From NCBI RefSeq assembly GCF_043099285.1, contig NZ_CP170723.1:1364001-1428000 (forward strand): a stretch of DNA of 64,000 bases, written 5' to 3'. The position numbers and the translations under genes were made by a program. The notes beneath the pieces are model-generated. The model was not told the DNA's origin. It did not search any database and saw only the letters and a list, made by a program, of their open reading frames with translations. Of the stretch, positions 16,492-22,979 are shown piece by piece (the stretch's first letter is position 1; every line of letters starts with the position of its first letter). This DNA is from Oryzobacter telluris. Its GTDB lineage: Bacteria; Actinomycetota; Actinomycetes; Actinomycetales; Dermatophilaceae.

Positions 16492-17990
16492 GCGCCTTGC
16501 GCCGGGCCGGGGCCCGCACCACGGCCGCCGTCCGCGCCGTCAACTGGGCCGGCGTGGCCCGCGTCGCCGTCGTCGCTGGCGCCGCCGCCGCGCTCGTCCA
16601 CGTGGCCACCACCCAGTCGTTCGGCCTCGACCTCGCCGCGGCCGTGGGGGAGGACGAGGCGCCAGTGACCGCCACCGCGCTCACCACCCGCGTGAACCAG
16701 GTCTGCTCGGGCGCCGAGCTGTCGGGCATCGACGGCGTCCCCGACGTCGCGGTCCCGGCCACCGTCACCGCCGCCTCCGGGCCCGCCGACCTGCTGCCCG
16801 CCACCCCGCCGTCCCAGGGGTCGCTCGACGTCACCGCCGACGGCGGCGAGCTGCTCTCCCTCGACACCCGCCCGGCCACCGCCACGAAGCCGCTTCCCGC
16901 GAAGGGCCCGGCCCGCGTCACGGGGAGCGCCGCACTGGCCCCGGCCGTCGCCGCCACGCAGGAGTGGACCCTCGACACCAAGGACCTGCGCGGCCTCGTC
17001 AGCGTCCCCTGCGGCACGGGCGCCACCGACCAGTGGCTCCTCGCCGGCGGGGCCGGACCCGGCCGCCAGGAGCGCCTCGTCCTCACCAACCCCGGTGCCA
17101 ACCCGGTGACGGCCGAGGTCGAGGTCCACGGGGCACGGGGCCTCCTCGGCGACCCCGTCAACCAGACCGTGGCCCCCGGAGGCCGCGCCACGGTCCTCCT
17201 CGACGCCCGGTACGGCAGCGAGGAGACCCCCGCCGTCCACGTGAGCACCGACGGCGCCGGCCTGCACGCCACGCTCACCGACACGTGGATCACCGGCAGC
17301 ACCGCCCTCGGCGCCGACACCACGACCGCCGCCGCCGCGCCGTCGACGACCCAGGTGCTGCCCGGAACGATCGTCGACACCGGCCCCGCCACCCTGCGCG
17401 TCGCCGCCCCCGGCGAGCAGGGCGCGGTCGTGCGCGTCGACGTCATCGGGCGCTCGGGGTTCGTCGAGCTGCCCGGGGAGAGCGTCGTCAGCGTCGACGC
17501 CGGCGCGGTGGCCGAGCTCCCGCTCGCCGGGCTCCCCGAGGGGACCTACACGGTGGTGCTGCGCTCCGACGTCCCGGTCGTCGGCTCCGTGCTCACCCGC
17601 GTCGGCGACGGCAAGGCCCCCGGCGAGCTCGCCTGGACCACCTCGGCACCCGCACTCCCCGCCACCGGCGGGGCCGCGCTCCCGCCCACCGCCGGCGTCG
17701 GGCGCAGCCTCCAGCTCGTCTCCACCGACGGCAGCTCGACGGCCGAGGTCACCACGGTCGTCGACGGCACCGCCGCCACCCGGGTCGTGTCGCTCCTCAG
17801 CGAGCGGATGACCGCCGTCGACCTCGCGGGCGCGAGCTCGGTCTGGGTGCGCAAGACCTCCGGGAGCGGTGAGCTGCGCGGCGCGGTGGTGTCGTCCTCC
17901 GGCACCGGGGCGACCCGCCTGCTGTCGTCGATGCCGCTGGAGGACAGTGCGGTCTCCTCACCGGTGAGCCGCGCCTTCCCCCTGCCCTGA
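16488..17990 (+). CDS. DUF5719-family secreted/membrane-anchored protein
   Basis: A 500-residue protein with one N-terminal hydrophobic helix (about 24-38) after basic residues, so it is anchored and exported. The rest is beta-rich, Ala/Gly/Thr-rich, with Ig-like strings such as QERLVLTNPGANPVTAEVEVHG and LPEGTYTVVLRSDVPVVGSVLTR. This matches the actinobacterial DUF5719 family found next to the large GT2. Two cysteines (in VCSGAEL and VPCGTG) could form a disulfide. ATG 16488 overlaps the upstream stop. Likely an extracytoplasmic partner of the GT2 protein; activity unknown. Confidence 0.8.
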   Translation: MSALRRAGARTTAAVRAVNWAGVARVAVVAGAAAALVHVATTQSFGLDLAAAVGEDEAPVTATALTTRVNQVCSGAELSGIDGVPDVAVPATVTAASGPADLLPATPPSQGSLDVTADGGELLSLDTRPATATKPLPAKGPARVTGSAALAPAVAATQEWTLDTKDLRGLVSVPCGTGATDQWLLAGGAGPGRQERLVLTNPGANPVTAEVEVHGARGLLGDPVNQTVAPGGRATVLLDARYGSEETPAVHVSTDGAGLHATLTDTWITGSTALGADTTTAAAAPSTTQVLPGTIVDTGPATLRVAAPGEQGAVVRVDVIGRSGFVELPGESVVSVDAGAVAELPLAGLPEGTYTVVLRSDVPVVGSVLTRVGDGKAPGELAWTTSAPALPATGGAALPPTAGVGRSLQLVSTDGSSTAEVTTVVDGTAATRVVSLLSERMTAVDLAGASSVWVRKTSGSGELRGAVVSSSGTGATRLLSSMPLEDSAVSSPVSRAFPLP

Positions 17991-18013
17991 ACCACCCTGC
18001 GCCACACCGTGGT

Positions 18014-18118
18014 TCGAGGTGAAACCAAACCCTGATGGTCGCATTTCACCTCGACCCACCGCAGCGTCGCACGCGTCGAGATGATGTCCGATGCCGACGT
18101 GGTCGTCTTTCACCTCGA
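18014..18118. repeat. Intergenic inverted-repeat array, family B, copy 2
   Basis: The motif TCGAGGTGA occurs at 18014 (+), 18046 (-), 18076 (+, with one change, TCGAGATGA) and 18110 (-), spaced 32, 30 and 34 bp, the same alternating order as at 10660-10766. The sequence between motifs differs from copy 1. It also lies between two convergent genes. Confidence 0.8.
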
Positions 18119-18141
18119 CCGGATGGATGGGCTCCGGCCGG

Positions 18142-18561
18142 TCAGAGGTCGGGGTCGATGCCCGGGTCGATCTCGTGCGGCGGCACGCCGAGCAGCGCGG
18201 CCACCTGCTCGGTGACCACCTCGCGCACGATGTCGGACAGCTCCTGGTCGTCCTGGGCGCGCAGCTCGACCGGGCGGCGGTAGACCACGACCCGGTGCGG
18301 CCTCGAGGTCGTGCCGCGCAGCAACCGCCCCAACGGCGCCGACTGCTCCTCCCACGGAGCGGGGTCGACCGGCGGGACCTCCTCCACGGCGAACTCCAGC
18401 TCGGCGTAGCGGGTTCCCAGGTGCGGGCGGACCCGGTCGGCGGCGTCGAGGACGAGGTCGTCGAACCGTTGGCGGCGCGTCTCCATGGCGGGCACGGTGG
18501 GCCAGGCCAGCGGCCCCCGGAACCCCCTGCCGTGGCGCTCGCGACGTCGACCCTGGTGCAC
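18142..18561 (-). CDS. Zincin-like metallopeptidase-family protein with degenerate HExxH
   Basis: A 139-residue soluble protein related to Rv3259 of M. tuberculosis by position and by the blocks GFRGPLAWPTVPA (13-25), RRQRFDDLVLDAADRV and RPHRVVVYRRPVEL. In active zincins of this family an HExxH sits where this protein reads VVTEQVAALLGV (about 116-127): the first His is Thr and the second is Ala, so zinc peptidase chemistry is unlikely. GTG 18561 is chosen because TAGCAT (18573-18568) lies 6 nt before it. Divergent from DUF3499. Function unknown. Confidence 0.78.
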   Translation of the reverse strand: MHQGRRRERHGRGFRGPLAWPTVPAMETRRQRFDDLVLDAADRVRPHLGTRYAELEFAVEEVPPVDPAPWEEQSAPLGRLLRGTTSRPHRVVVYRRPVELRAQDDQELSDIVREVVTEQVAALLGVPPHEIDPGIDPDL

Positions 18562-18573
18562 GTGCGCATGCTA
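18562..18573 (-). promoter_or_regulatory. Candidate leaderless promoter, zincin-like gene
   Basis: On the minus strand TAGCAT (18573-18568) is followed by 6 nt and the GTG at 18561. Confidence 0.45.
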
Positions 18574-18655
18574 CGACCCCGCCGCCGGAGCACCGGTCGG
18601 CGCCCGCGCGCCGGTCGCCTCGGCGTGCCTGCGGGCGGCCGTCGGAGGTGCCGCC

Positions 18656-18668
18656 TAGAGTCTGCGGA
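18656..18668 (+). promoter_or_regulatory. Candidate leaderless promoter, DUF3499 gene
   Basis: TAGAGT (18656-18661), 7 nt, then GTG 18669. Confidence 0.45.
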
Positions 18669-19040
18669 GTGAACCTGTCCCGGAGATGTTCCAAGACGGC
18701 GTGCCGCCAGCCCGCGGTGGCCACCTTGACGTACGTCTACTCCGACCGGGCAGCCGTCCTCGGCCCGCTGGCCACGTACGCCGAGCCGCACACCTACGAC
18801 CTCTGCTCCCAGCACGCCACCCGCCTCACGGCGCCGCGCGGCTGGGACGTCGTGCGCCTGGCCACCGATTTCCCCGACCCGCAGCCCTCCGGCGACGACC
18901 TCCTGGCCCTCGCCGACGCCGTCCGCGAGGCCGGGCGCCCCCGCCCCGCGCCCGAACCGGTCGAGCAGGGCCCCACCGTCGTCGCCGGCGAGGTCCGCCG
19001 CGGCCACCTGCGCGTCCTGCGGGGCAGCGCCGAGGGCTGA
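18669..19040 (+). CDS. DUF3499-family protein
   Basis: A 123-residue soluble protein of an actinobacterium-specific family (Rv3258c relatives). The N-terminus has two cysteines in CSKTACRQPAVATLTYVY, and YDLCSQHATRLTAPRGWDVV carries a third Cys and a His, so a small zinc site is plausible. The C-terminal third is Pro/Glu-rich and probably flexible. GTG 18669 begins at the conserved NLSRRCSKTAC. It sits directly before manB. No activity is known. Confidence 0.85.
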   Translation: MNLSRRCSKTACRQPAVATLTYVYSDRAAVLGPLATYAEPHTYDLCSQHATRLTAPRGWDVVRLATDFPDPQPSGDDLLALADAVREAGRPRPAPEPVEQGPTVVAGEVRRGHLRVLRGSAEG

Positions 19041-19104
19041 ACGGGCCCTCACCCGTTCGGCCACACCCCCTCCGGGCACCCCGGGGACGTACCGCCGGTT
19101 CACG

Positions 19105-19118
19105 TAGGCTCACCTGAC
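19105..19118 (+). promoter_or_regulatory. Candidate leaderless promoter, manB
   Basis: TAGGCT (19105-19110), 8 nt, then GTG 19119. Confidence 0.45.
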
Positions 19119-20564
19119 GTGACCGCCACCTCCCTCAGCGCGCTCGTCAAGGCCTACGACGTCCGCGGCACCGTGCCCGACCAGCTCAACCCCCGCGTCG
19201 CCCACGCCCTGGGCGTCGCCTTCGCCGAGGTCGTCGTGCTGGCCGACGGAGCCCCCGGCTGCGTCATCGCGCACGACATGCGCGCCTCCGGCCCCGAGCT
19301 GGCCCAGGCCTTCGCCGAGGGCGTGCGCGGCCGCGGCGCCGACGTCACCCTCGTCGGCCTCGCCAGCACCGACGGCCTCTACTACGCCAGCGGCGCCCTC
19401 GACCTCCCCGGCGCGATGTTCACCGCGAGCCACAACCCCGCGCAGTACAACGGCATCAAGCTCTGCCGCTCCGGCGCCCGGCCCGTGGGCCAGGACAGCG
19501 GCCTCGCCGACATCCGCACCCGCGCCGAGCAGCTCCTCGATGACGACGCGGGCGCCACTCCCGCTCCCGCCGCGACCGTCGGCGCCCAGGCCGAGCGCGA
19601 CCTCCTCGCCGACTACGCCGCCTTCCTGCGCGGCCTCGTCGACCTCTCGGCCATCCGCCCGCTCAAGGTCGTCGTCGATGCCGGCAACGGGATGGGCGGG
19701 TACACCGTCCCCGCCGTGCTCGGCACCGGCGCGGGCCTGGCCGAGCTGCCCCTCGACATCGTCCCGCTGTACTTCGAGCTCGACGGCACCTTCCCCAACC
19801 ACGAGGCCAACCCGCTCGACCCGAAGAACCTCGTCGACCTCCAGGCCGCCGTCCCGCAGCACGGAGCCGACCTCGGCCTGGCCTTCGACGGTGACGCCGA
19901 CCGCTGCTTCGTCGTCGACGAGCGCGGCAACCCGGTGAGCCCCAGCGCGATCACCGCCCTCATCGCCCGCCGCGAGGTCGCCCGCGCCGTCGCCGAGGGT
20001 GCCGATGCCGCCGACGTCGCCGTGGTGCACAACGTCATCACCTCCGCCCAGGTCCCCGAGGTCATCGCCGAGACTGGGGCCCGCGCGGTCCGCACGCGGG
20101 TGGGGCACTCCTTCATCAAGGCCGAGATGGCGCGCCACGGTGCGGTGTTCGGCGGCGAGCACAGTGCGCACTACTACTTCCGCGACTTCTGGTTCGCCGA
20201 CACCGGGATGCTGGCGGCGATGCACGTCCTCGCGGCGCTGGGGCAGCAGGACGCCCCGCTCAGCACCGTGATGGCCGACCTCCATCGGTACCAGGCGTCG
20301 GGGGAGATCAACTCCACCGTCACCGACGCGGCCGCCGCCACCGAGGAGGTCCGCGCCTGGGCGCAGGAGCGCGACGTGGAGACCGACGAGCTCGACGGCC
20401 TCACGCTCGTCCACGCCGGGGACGGCACCGCGGCCGACCCGATGTGGTGGCTCAACCTGCGCGCCTCCAACACCGAGCCGCTTCTGCGGCTCAACGTCGA
20501 GGCCGCCGACACCGCCACCATGGAGCGGGTCCGCGACGAGGTCCTCGCCATCGTCCGTGCCTGA
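19119..20564 (+). CDS. manB: Phosphomannomutase / phosphoglucomutase (ManB)
   Basis: A 481-residue enzyme of the alpha-D-phosphohexomutase family that interconverts mannose-6-P and mannose-1-P, feeding GDP-mannose. The phosphoserine loop is TASHNP (Ser about 104), the Mg2+ loop is FDGDADRC (about 256-263), the sugar loop is FGGEHSAHYYFRD (about 346-358) and the phosphate-binding loop is RASNTEPLLRLN near the C-terminus, so all four active-site loops are intact. It is followed by a Trm112-like gene and a SIS gene, as around manB in mycobacteria. Phosphoglucomutase activity cannot be excluded. Confidence 0.92.
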   Translation: MTATSLSALVKAYDVRGTVPDQLNPRVAHALGVAFAEVVVLADGAPGCVIAHDMRASGPELAQAFAEGVRGRGADVTLVGLASTDGLYYASGALDLPGAMFTASHNPAQYNGIKLCRSGARPVGQDSGLADIRTRAEQLLDDDAGATPAPAATVGAQAERDLLADYAAFLRGLVDLSAIRPLKVVVDAGNGMGGYTVPAVLGTGAGLAELPLDIVPLYFELDGTFPNHEANPLDPKNLVDLQAAVPQHGADLGLAFDGDADRCFVVDERGNPVSPSAITALIARREVARAVAEGADAADVAVVHNVITSAQVPEVIAETGARAVRTRVGHSFIKAEMARHGAVFGGEHSAHYYFRDFWFADTGMLAAMHVLAALGQQDAPLSTVMADLHRYQASGEINSTVTDAAAATEEVRAWAQERDVETDELDGLTLVHAGDGTAADPMWWLNLRASNTEPLLRLNVEAADTATMERVRDEVLAIVRA

Positions 20565-20620
20565 GCCGTGTGGGAGGATCGACAGCGCCCGACACGCCCC
20601 CGACACACCCTGAGGACCCG

Positions 20621-20824
20621 ATGAGCGAGCAGGCCCCGACGTCGCCGATCGAGCCGTGGCTGCGCGAGATCCTGCGCTGCCCCGCCTGTCGCGGTGAGCT
20701 GCGTGACGCCACTGGCGAGCAGGGCCCCGAGCTCGTGTGCACCAACGCCGAGTGCGGCCTGGCCTACCGGATCGACGACGGCGTCCCGGTCCTCCTCGTC
20801 GACGAGGCCCGCCGCCCGGCCTAG
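20621..20824 (+). CDS. Trm112-family zinc-ribbon protein
   Basis: A 67-residue protein. CPAC (20-23) and a second pair-like CTNAEC (39-44) would bind zinc, followed by LAYRIDDGVPVLLVDEAR, the family's C-terminal block. ATG 20621 starts 56 bp after manB; a longer frame to 20444 lies inside manB. Trm112/YcaR proteins stabilise partner methyltransferases or act as small folding factors in other organisms; here the neighbours are sugar-phosphate enzymes, so the partner is not obvious. Confidence 0.85.
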   Translation: MSEQAPTSPIEPWLREILRCPACRGELRDATGEQGPELVCTNAECGLAYRIDDGVPVLLVDEARRPA

Positions 20825-20844
20825 GCCGACGCGAGGATCACCAG

Positions 20845-21999
20845 ATGCCCTGGGTCGACGAGAACCGCCTCGACGACGCCGACGCGCTCCGCACCCTCGA
20901 CAGCCGCGACTCGCTGCGGTCGCTGGCCTCGGCCGGCGCCCAGGTGCGCCGCGCCCTCGTCTCCGCGCAGGAGGCGGGCATCGAGCGCGTCTCCGGGGGC
21001 GAGCGCCCGCGCAGCGTCCTCGTGGCGGCGCTCGGCGGGTCCTCCCTCGTCTGCGACGTCCTCGACCTCCTCGCCGAGCCCGGCTCGCCCGTCCCCGTCC
21101 TCACCCGGCGCGACGCCCCGCTGCCCGGCTGGGTCGGGCCGCTCGACCTCGTCATCGCCGTCTCGCAGTCGGGCCGCGCGGCCGGCCCGCTGGCCCTGGC
21201 CGCCGAGGCCGCGCGCCGTGGTGCCTCGCTCCTCACCGTCGGTGCGGCCGACTCGCCCCTGGCCGACGTCAGCGCCCGCGCCCGCGGCGTACACGTCGAC
21301 GTCGCGCTCCCTACTCCCTCGTCACGCACGGCCCTGTGGGGGATGCTCACCCCGGTGCTGATCGCCGCCGACGCCATGGGCCTGGCGCACGTCCCCACCG
21401 CCACGCTCGAGCGGGTCGCCGACCTCCTCGACCAGGTCGCGGAGGAGTGTCGACCGTCGTCGGACGCGTTCGTCAACCCTGCCAAGGTCATCGCCGTCGG
21501 GCTGGGGGAGACGGTGCCCGTCGTCCTCGGTGACGGACCGCTCACCGGCGTGGCCGCCTGCCGCGCCGCCTCCATGCTCTCGCGCACGGCCCGGGTTCCC
21601 GCCACGCACGGGGCACTGCCGGACGCCGCCTCGCAGGTGGTCGCCACGCTGGACGGGCCGTTCGGCTCCGGTACGCCGAGCGGTGGCACCCGGCAGGGCG
21701 ACGACATCTTCGCCGACCCCTTCCTCGACGGCCCGGCCGCGCCGCGGCTCGGCCTGCTCGTGCTGCGCGACCCCGGTCTCGACCCGGCCGCTGCCGGCCT
21801 CGCCGACGCCGTGGTGGCTTCGGCGCGGGAGGCGGGTGCGGTCGTCCAGGAGTGCGCAGCGCGCCCCGGCGAGCCGATCGAGCGGCTCGCCTCGCTCGTC
21901 GCCCTCACCGACTTCGCGGCCACCTACCTCGCGCTCGGCCTCGGCCTCGACCCGTCGGTCTCGCGCCACGTCAGGGAGCTCCGCGACCGCACCGGCTGA
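20845..21999 (+). CDS. SIS-domain sugar-isomerase-like protein
   Basis: A 384-residue protein like the conserved actinobacterial protein next to manB (Rv3256c-type). The SIS fold is seen in VLVAALGGSSLVCDVLDLL (about 54-72), DLVIAVSQSGRAAGPLAL (about 102-119) and RGASLLTVGAADSPLADV; the C-terminal half resembles the second SIS domain of phosphoglucose/phosphomannose isomerases, with TDFAATYLALGLG near the end. Start ATG 20845 is 20 bp after the Trm112-like gene. Phosphomannose isomerase activity would fit next to manB, since no manA is seen, but it is not proven. Confidence 0.82.
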   Translation: MPWVDENRLDDADALRTLDSRDSLRSLASAGAQVRRALVSAQEAGIERVSGGERPRSVLVAALGGSSLVCDVLDLLAEPGSPVPVLTRRDAPLPGWVGPLDLVIAVSQSGRAAGPLALAAEAARRGASLLTVGAADSPLADVSARARGVHVDVALPTPSSRTALWGMLTPVLIAADAMGLAHVPTATLERVADLLDQVAEECRPSSDAFVNPAKVIAVGLGETVPVVLGDGPLTGVAACRAASMLSRTARVPATHGALPDAASQVVATLDGPFGSGTPSGGTRQGDDIFADPFLDGPAAPRLGLLVLRDPGLDPAAAGLADAVVASAREAGAVVQECAARPGEPIERLASLVALTDFAATYLALGLGLDPSVSRHVRELRDRTG

Positions 22000-22008
22000 C
22001 GCACAAAA

Positions 22009-22064
22009 CCCGCCGTGAGTGCGGAAACGGTTGCGGGAGCGACCGTTTCCGCACTCACGGCGGG
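22009..22064. repeat. Intergenic inverted repeat, family A, copy 2
   Basis: A perfect 23-bp stem (22009-22031 with 22042-22064) and a 10-nt loop, between two convergent genes. The left arm carries GAGTGCGGAAACGGTTGC, matching copy 1 at 3699-3746. Very stable, so a bidirectional terminator is likely, although no T run follows. Confidence 0.85.
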
Positions 22065-22089
22065 ATGGAGAGGGTGCGGTGCCGCAGCC

Positions 22090-22797
22090 TCAGGTGCGCG
22101 GCAGCACCAGCGCCGTGCGGCGGGCCAGGATGAGCCCGAGAACGGTGTAGCCCAGGAGCAGGTGCCCGCCGCCGATCCAGTCGCTGTAGGGAGCACCGAG
22201 GAGCAGGAAGCTCGGGACGGTGACCACGGCCCAGCTCTCGGCGACGAGCGGCCAGACCCGGGCCAGGCCGCGCCAGCGCCCACCGACCGCGACCTTGATG
22301 CCGATGACGAACATGCCGAGCATCGACAGCGGCCAGAAGGCGTCGAGCACGGCGAGCCAGGTGGCGTCGCGGAACGCGGGGAACGCGCCGTGGAGGACGG
22401 TCCAGAGCATCGCGAGCGACAGCAGCACCCGCTCGATGCCGATGACGACCCTGGCGCCCCTGCCGCGACCGACGGCCCCGGTCAGGGACATCGCGCCGAG
22501 CAGGCCCATGACGCCGGCCTGGAACGGGAGGGCGCCCAGGTCGCTGATGGTGATGCCGACGACGGTGTCGGGGTTGGACCCGACGGTGAAGATCGAGCCG
22601 GCCCAGATGGCGGCGCCCGCGGCCAGGCCCAGGCCCCGGCGACGGACGGCGCGGACGAGGTCGGCGTCGGCCCCGACGGCGGTCCCGGCGGACGCCTGGG
22701 CCGAGGCCCCGACGGTCGCCGCAGCGGGCTCGACGGCGGGGGCCGGCGACGCGACGTCGGTGCGGGCCTGGACGGGGGAGACGGTGGTGCGGTTCAC
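22090..22797 (-). CDS. DUF998-like polytopic membrane protein
   Basis: A 235-residue protein with about 55 polar Ala/Thr-rich residues and then five to six hydrophobic segments. VGITISDLGALPFQ after the first span and APYSDWIGGGHLLLGYTVLG near the C-terminus recall DUF998 membrane proteins. GTG 22797 is preferred because GAGAGGA lies about 8 nt before it; the frame is open further upstream to 22920. It is divergent from the sensor kinase and shares its intergenic region, which holds paired GGTGTC motifs, so it may be a target of that system. No function is known. Confidence 0.7.
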   Translation of the reverse strand: MNRTTVSPVQARTDVASPAPAVEPAAATVGASAQASAGTAVGADADLVRAVRRRGLGLAAGAAIWAGSIFTVGSNPDTVVGITISDLGALPFQAGVMGLLGAMSLTGAVGRGRGARVVIGIERVLLSLAMLWTVLHGAFPAFRDATWLAVLDAFWPLSMLGMFVIGIKVAVGGRWRGLARVWPLVAESWAVVTVPSFLLLGAPYSDWIGGGHLLLGYTVLGLILARRTALVLPRT

Positions 22798-22885
22798 GGT
22801 GGTGTTCCTCTCGGAGCTGGGCGGTGGGGGTCCACCGCGACTGACGGCAACGTTCCCGGCCCGGCGTCCCACGGCGTCAGGGCCC

Positions 22886-22950
22886 GGTGTCACGTCGTGC
22901 GTCCCGTTCCGGTGTCCCACCCGGGTCGGGACACCGGACCCACAGACACC
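22886..22950. promoter_or_regulatory. Candidate operator with paired GGTGTC/GACACC motifs
   Basis: GGTGTC occurs at 22886-22891 and 22911-22916, and its inverse GACACC at 22930-22935 and 22945-22950. The inner pair extends to a perfect 10-bp inverted repeat (22909-22918 and 22928-22937) with a 9-nt centre. The block lies 30-95 bp before the sensor kinase start and 89-153 bp before the divergent membrane-protein gene. NarL-type regulators bind inverted heptamers, so autoregulation is a reasonable guess. Confidence 0.5.
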
Positions 22951-22979
22951 GGGACGCCCGCTGCGGCAGGCTTGCCCCC

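Noticed and set aside
19110..20606. Nearly 500-codon open frame antisense to manB
   Set aside because: Composition is Val/Gly/Ala/His repeats with no motif; manB on the plus strand has all catalytic loops.
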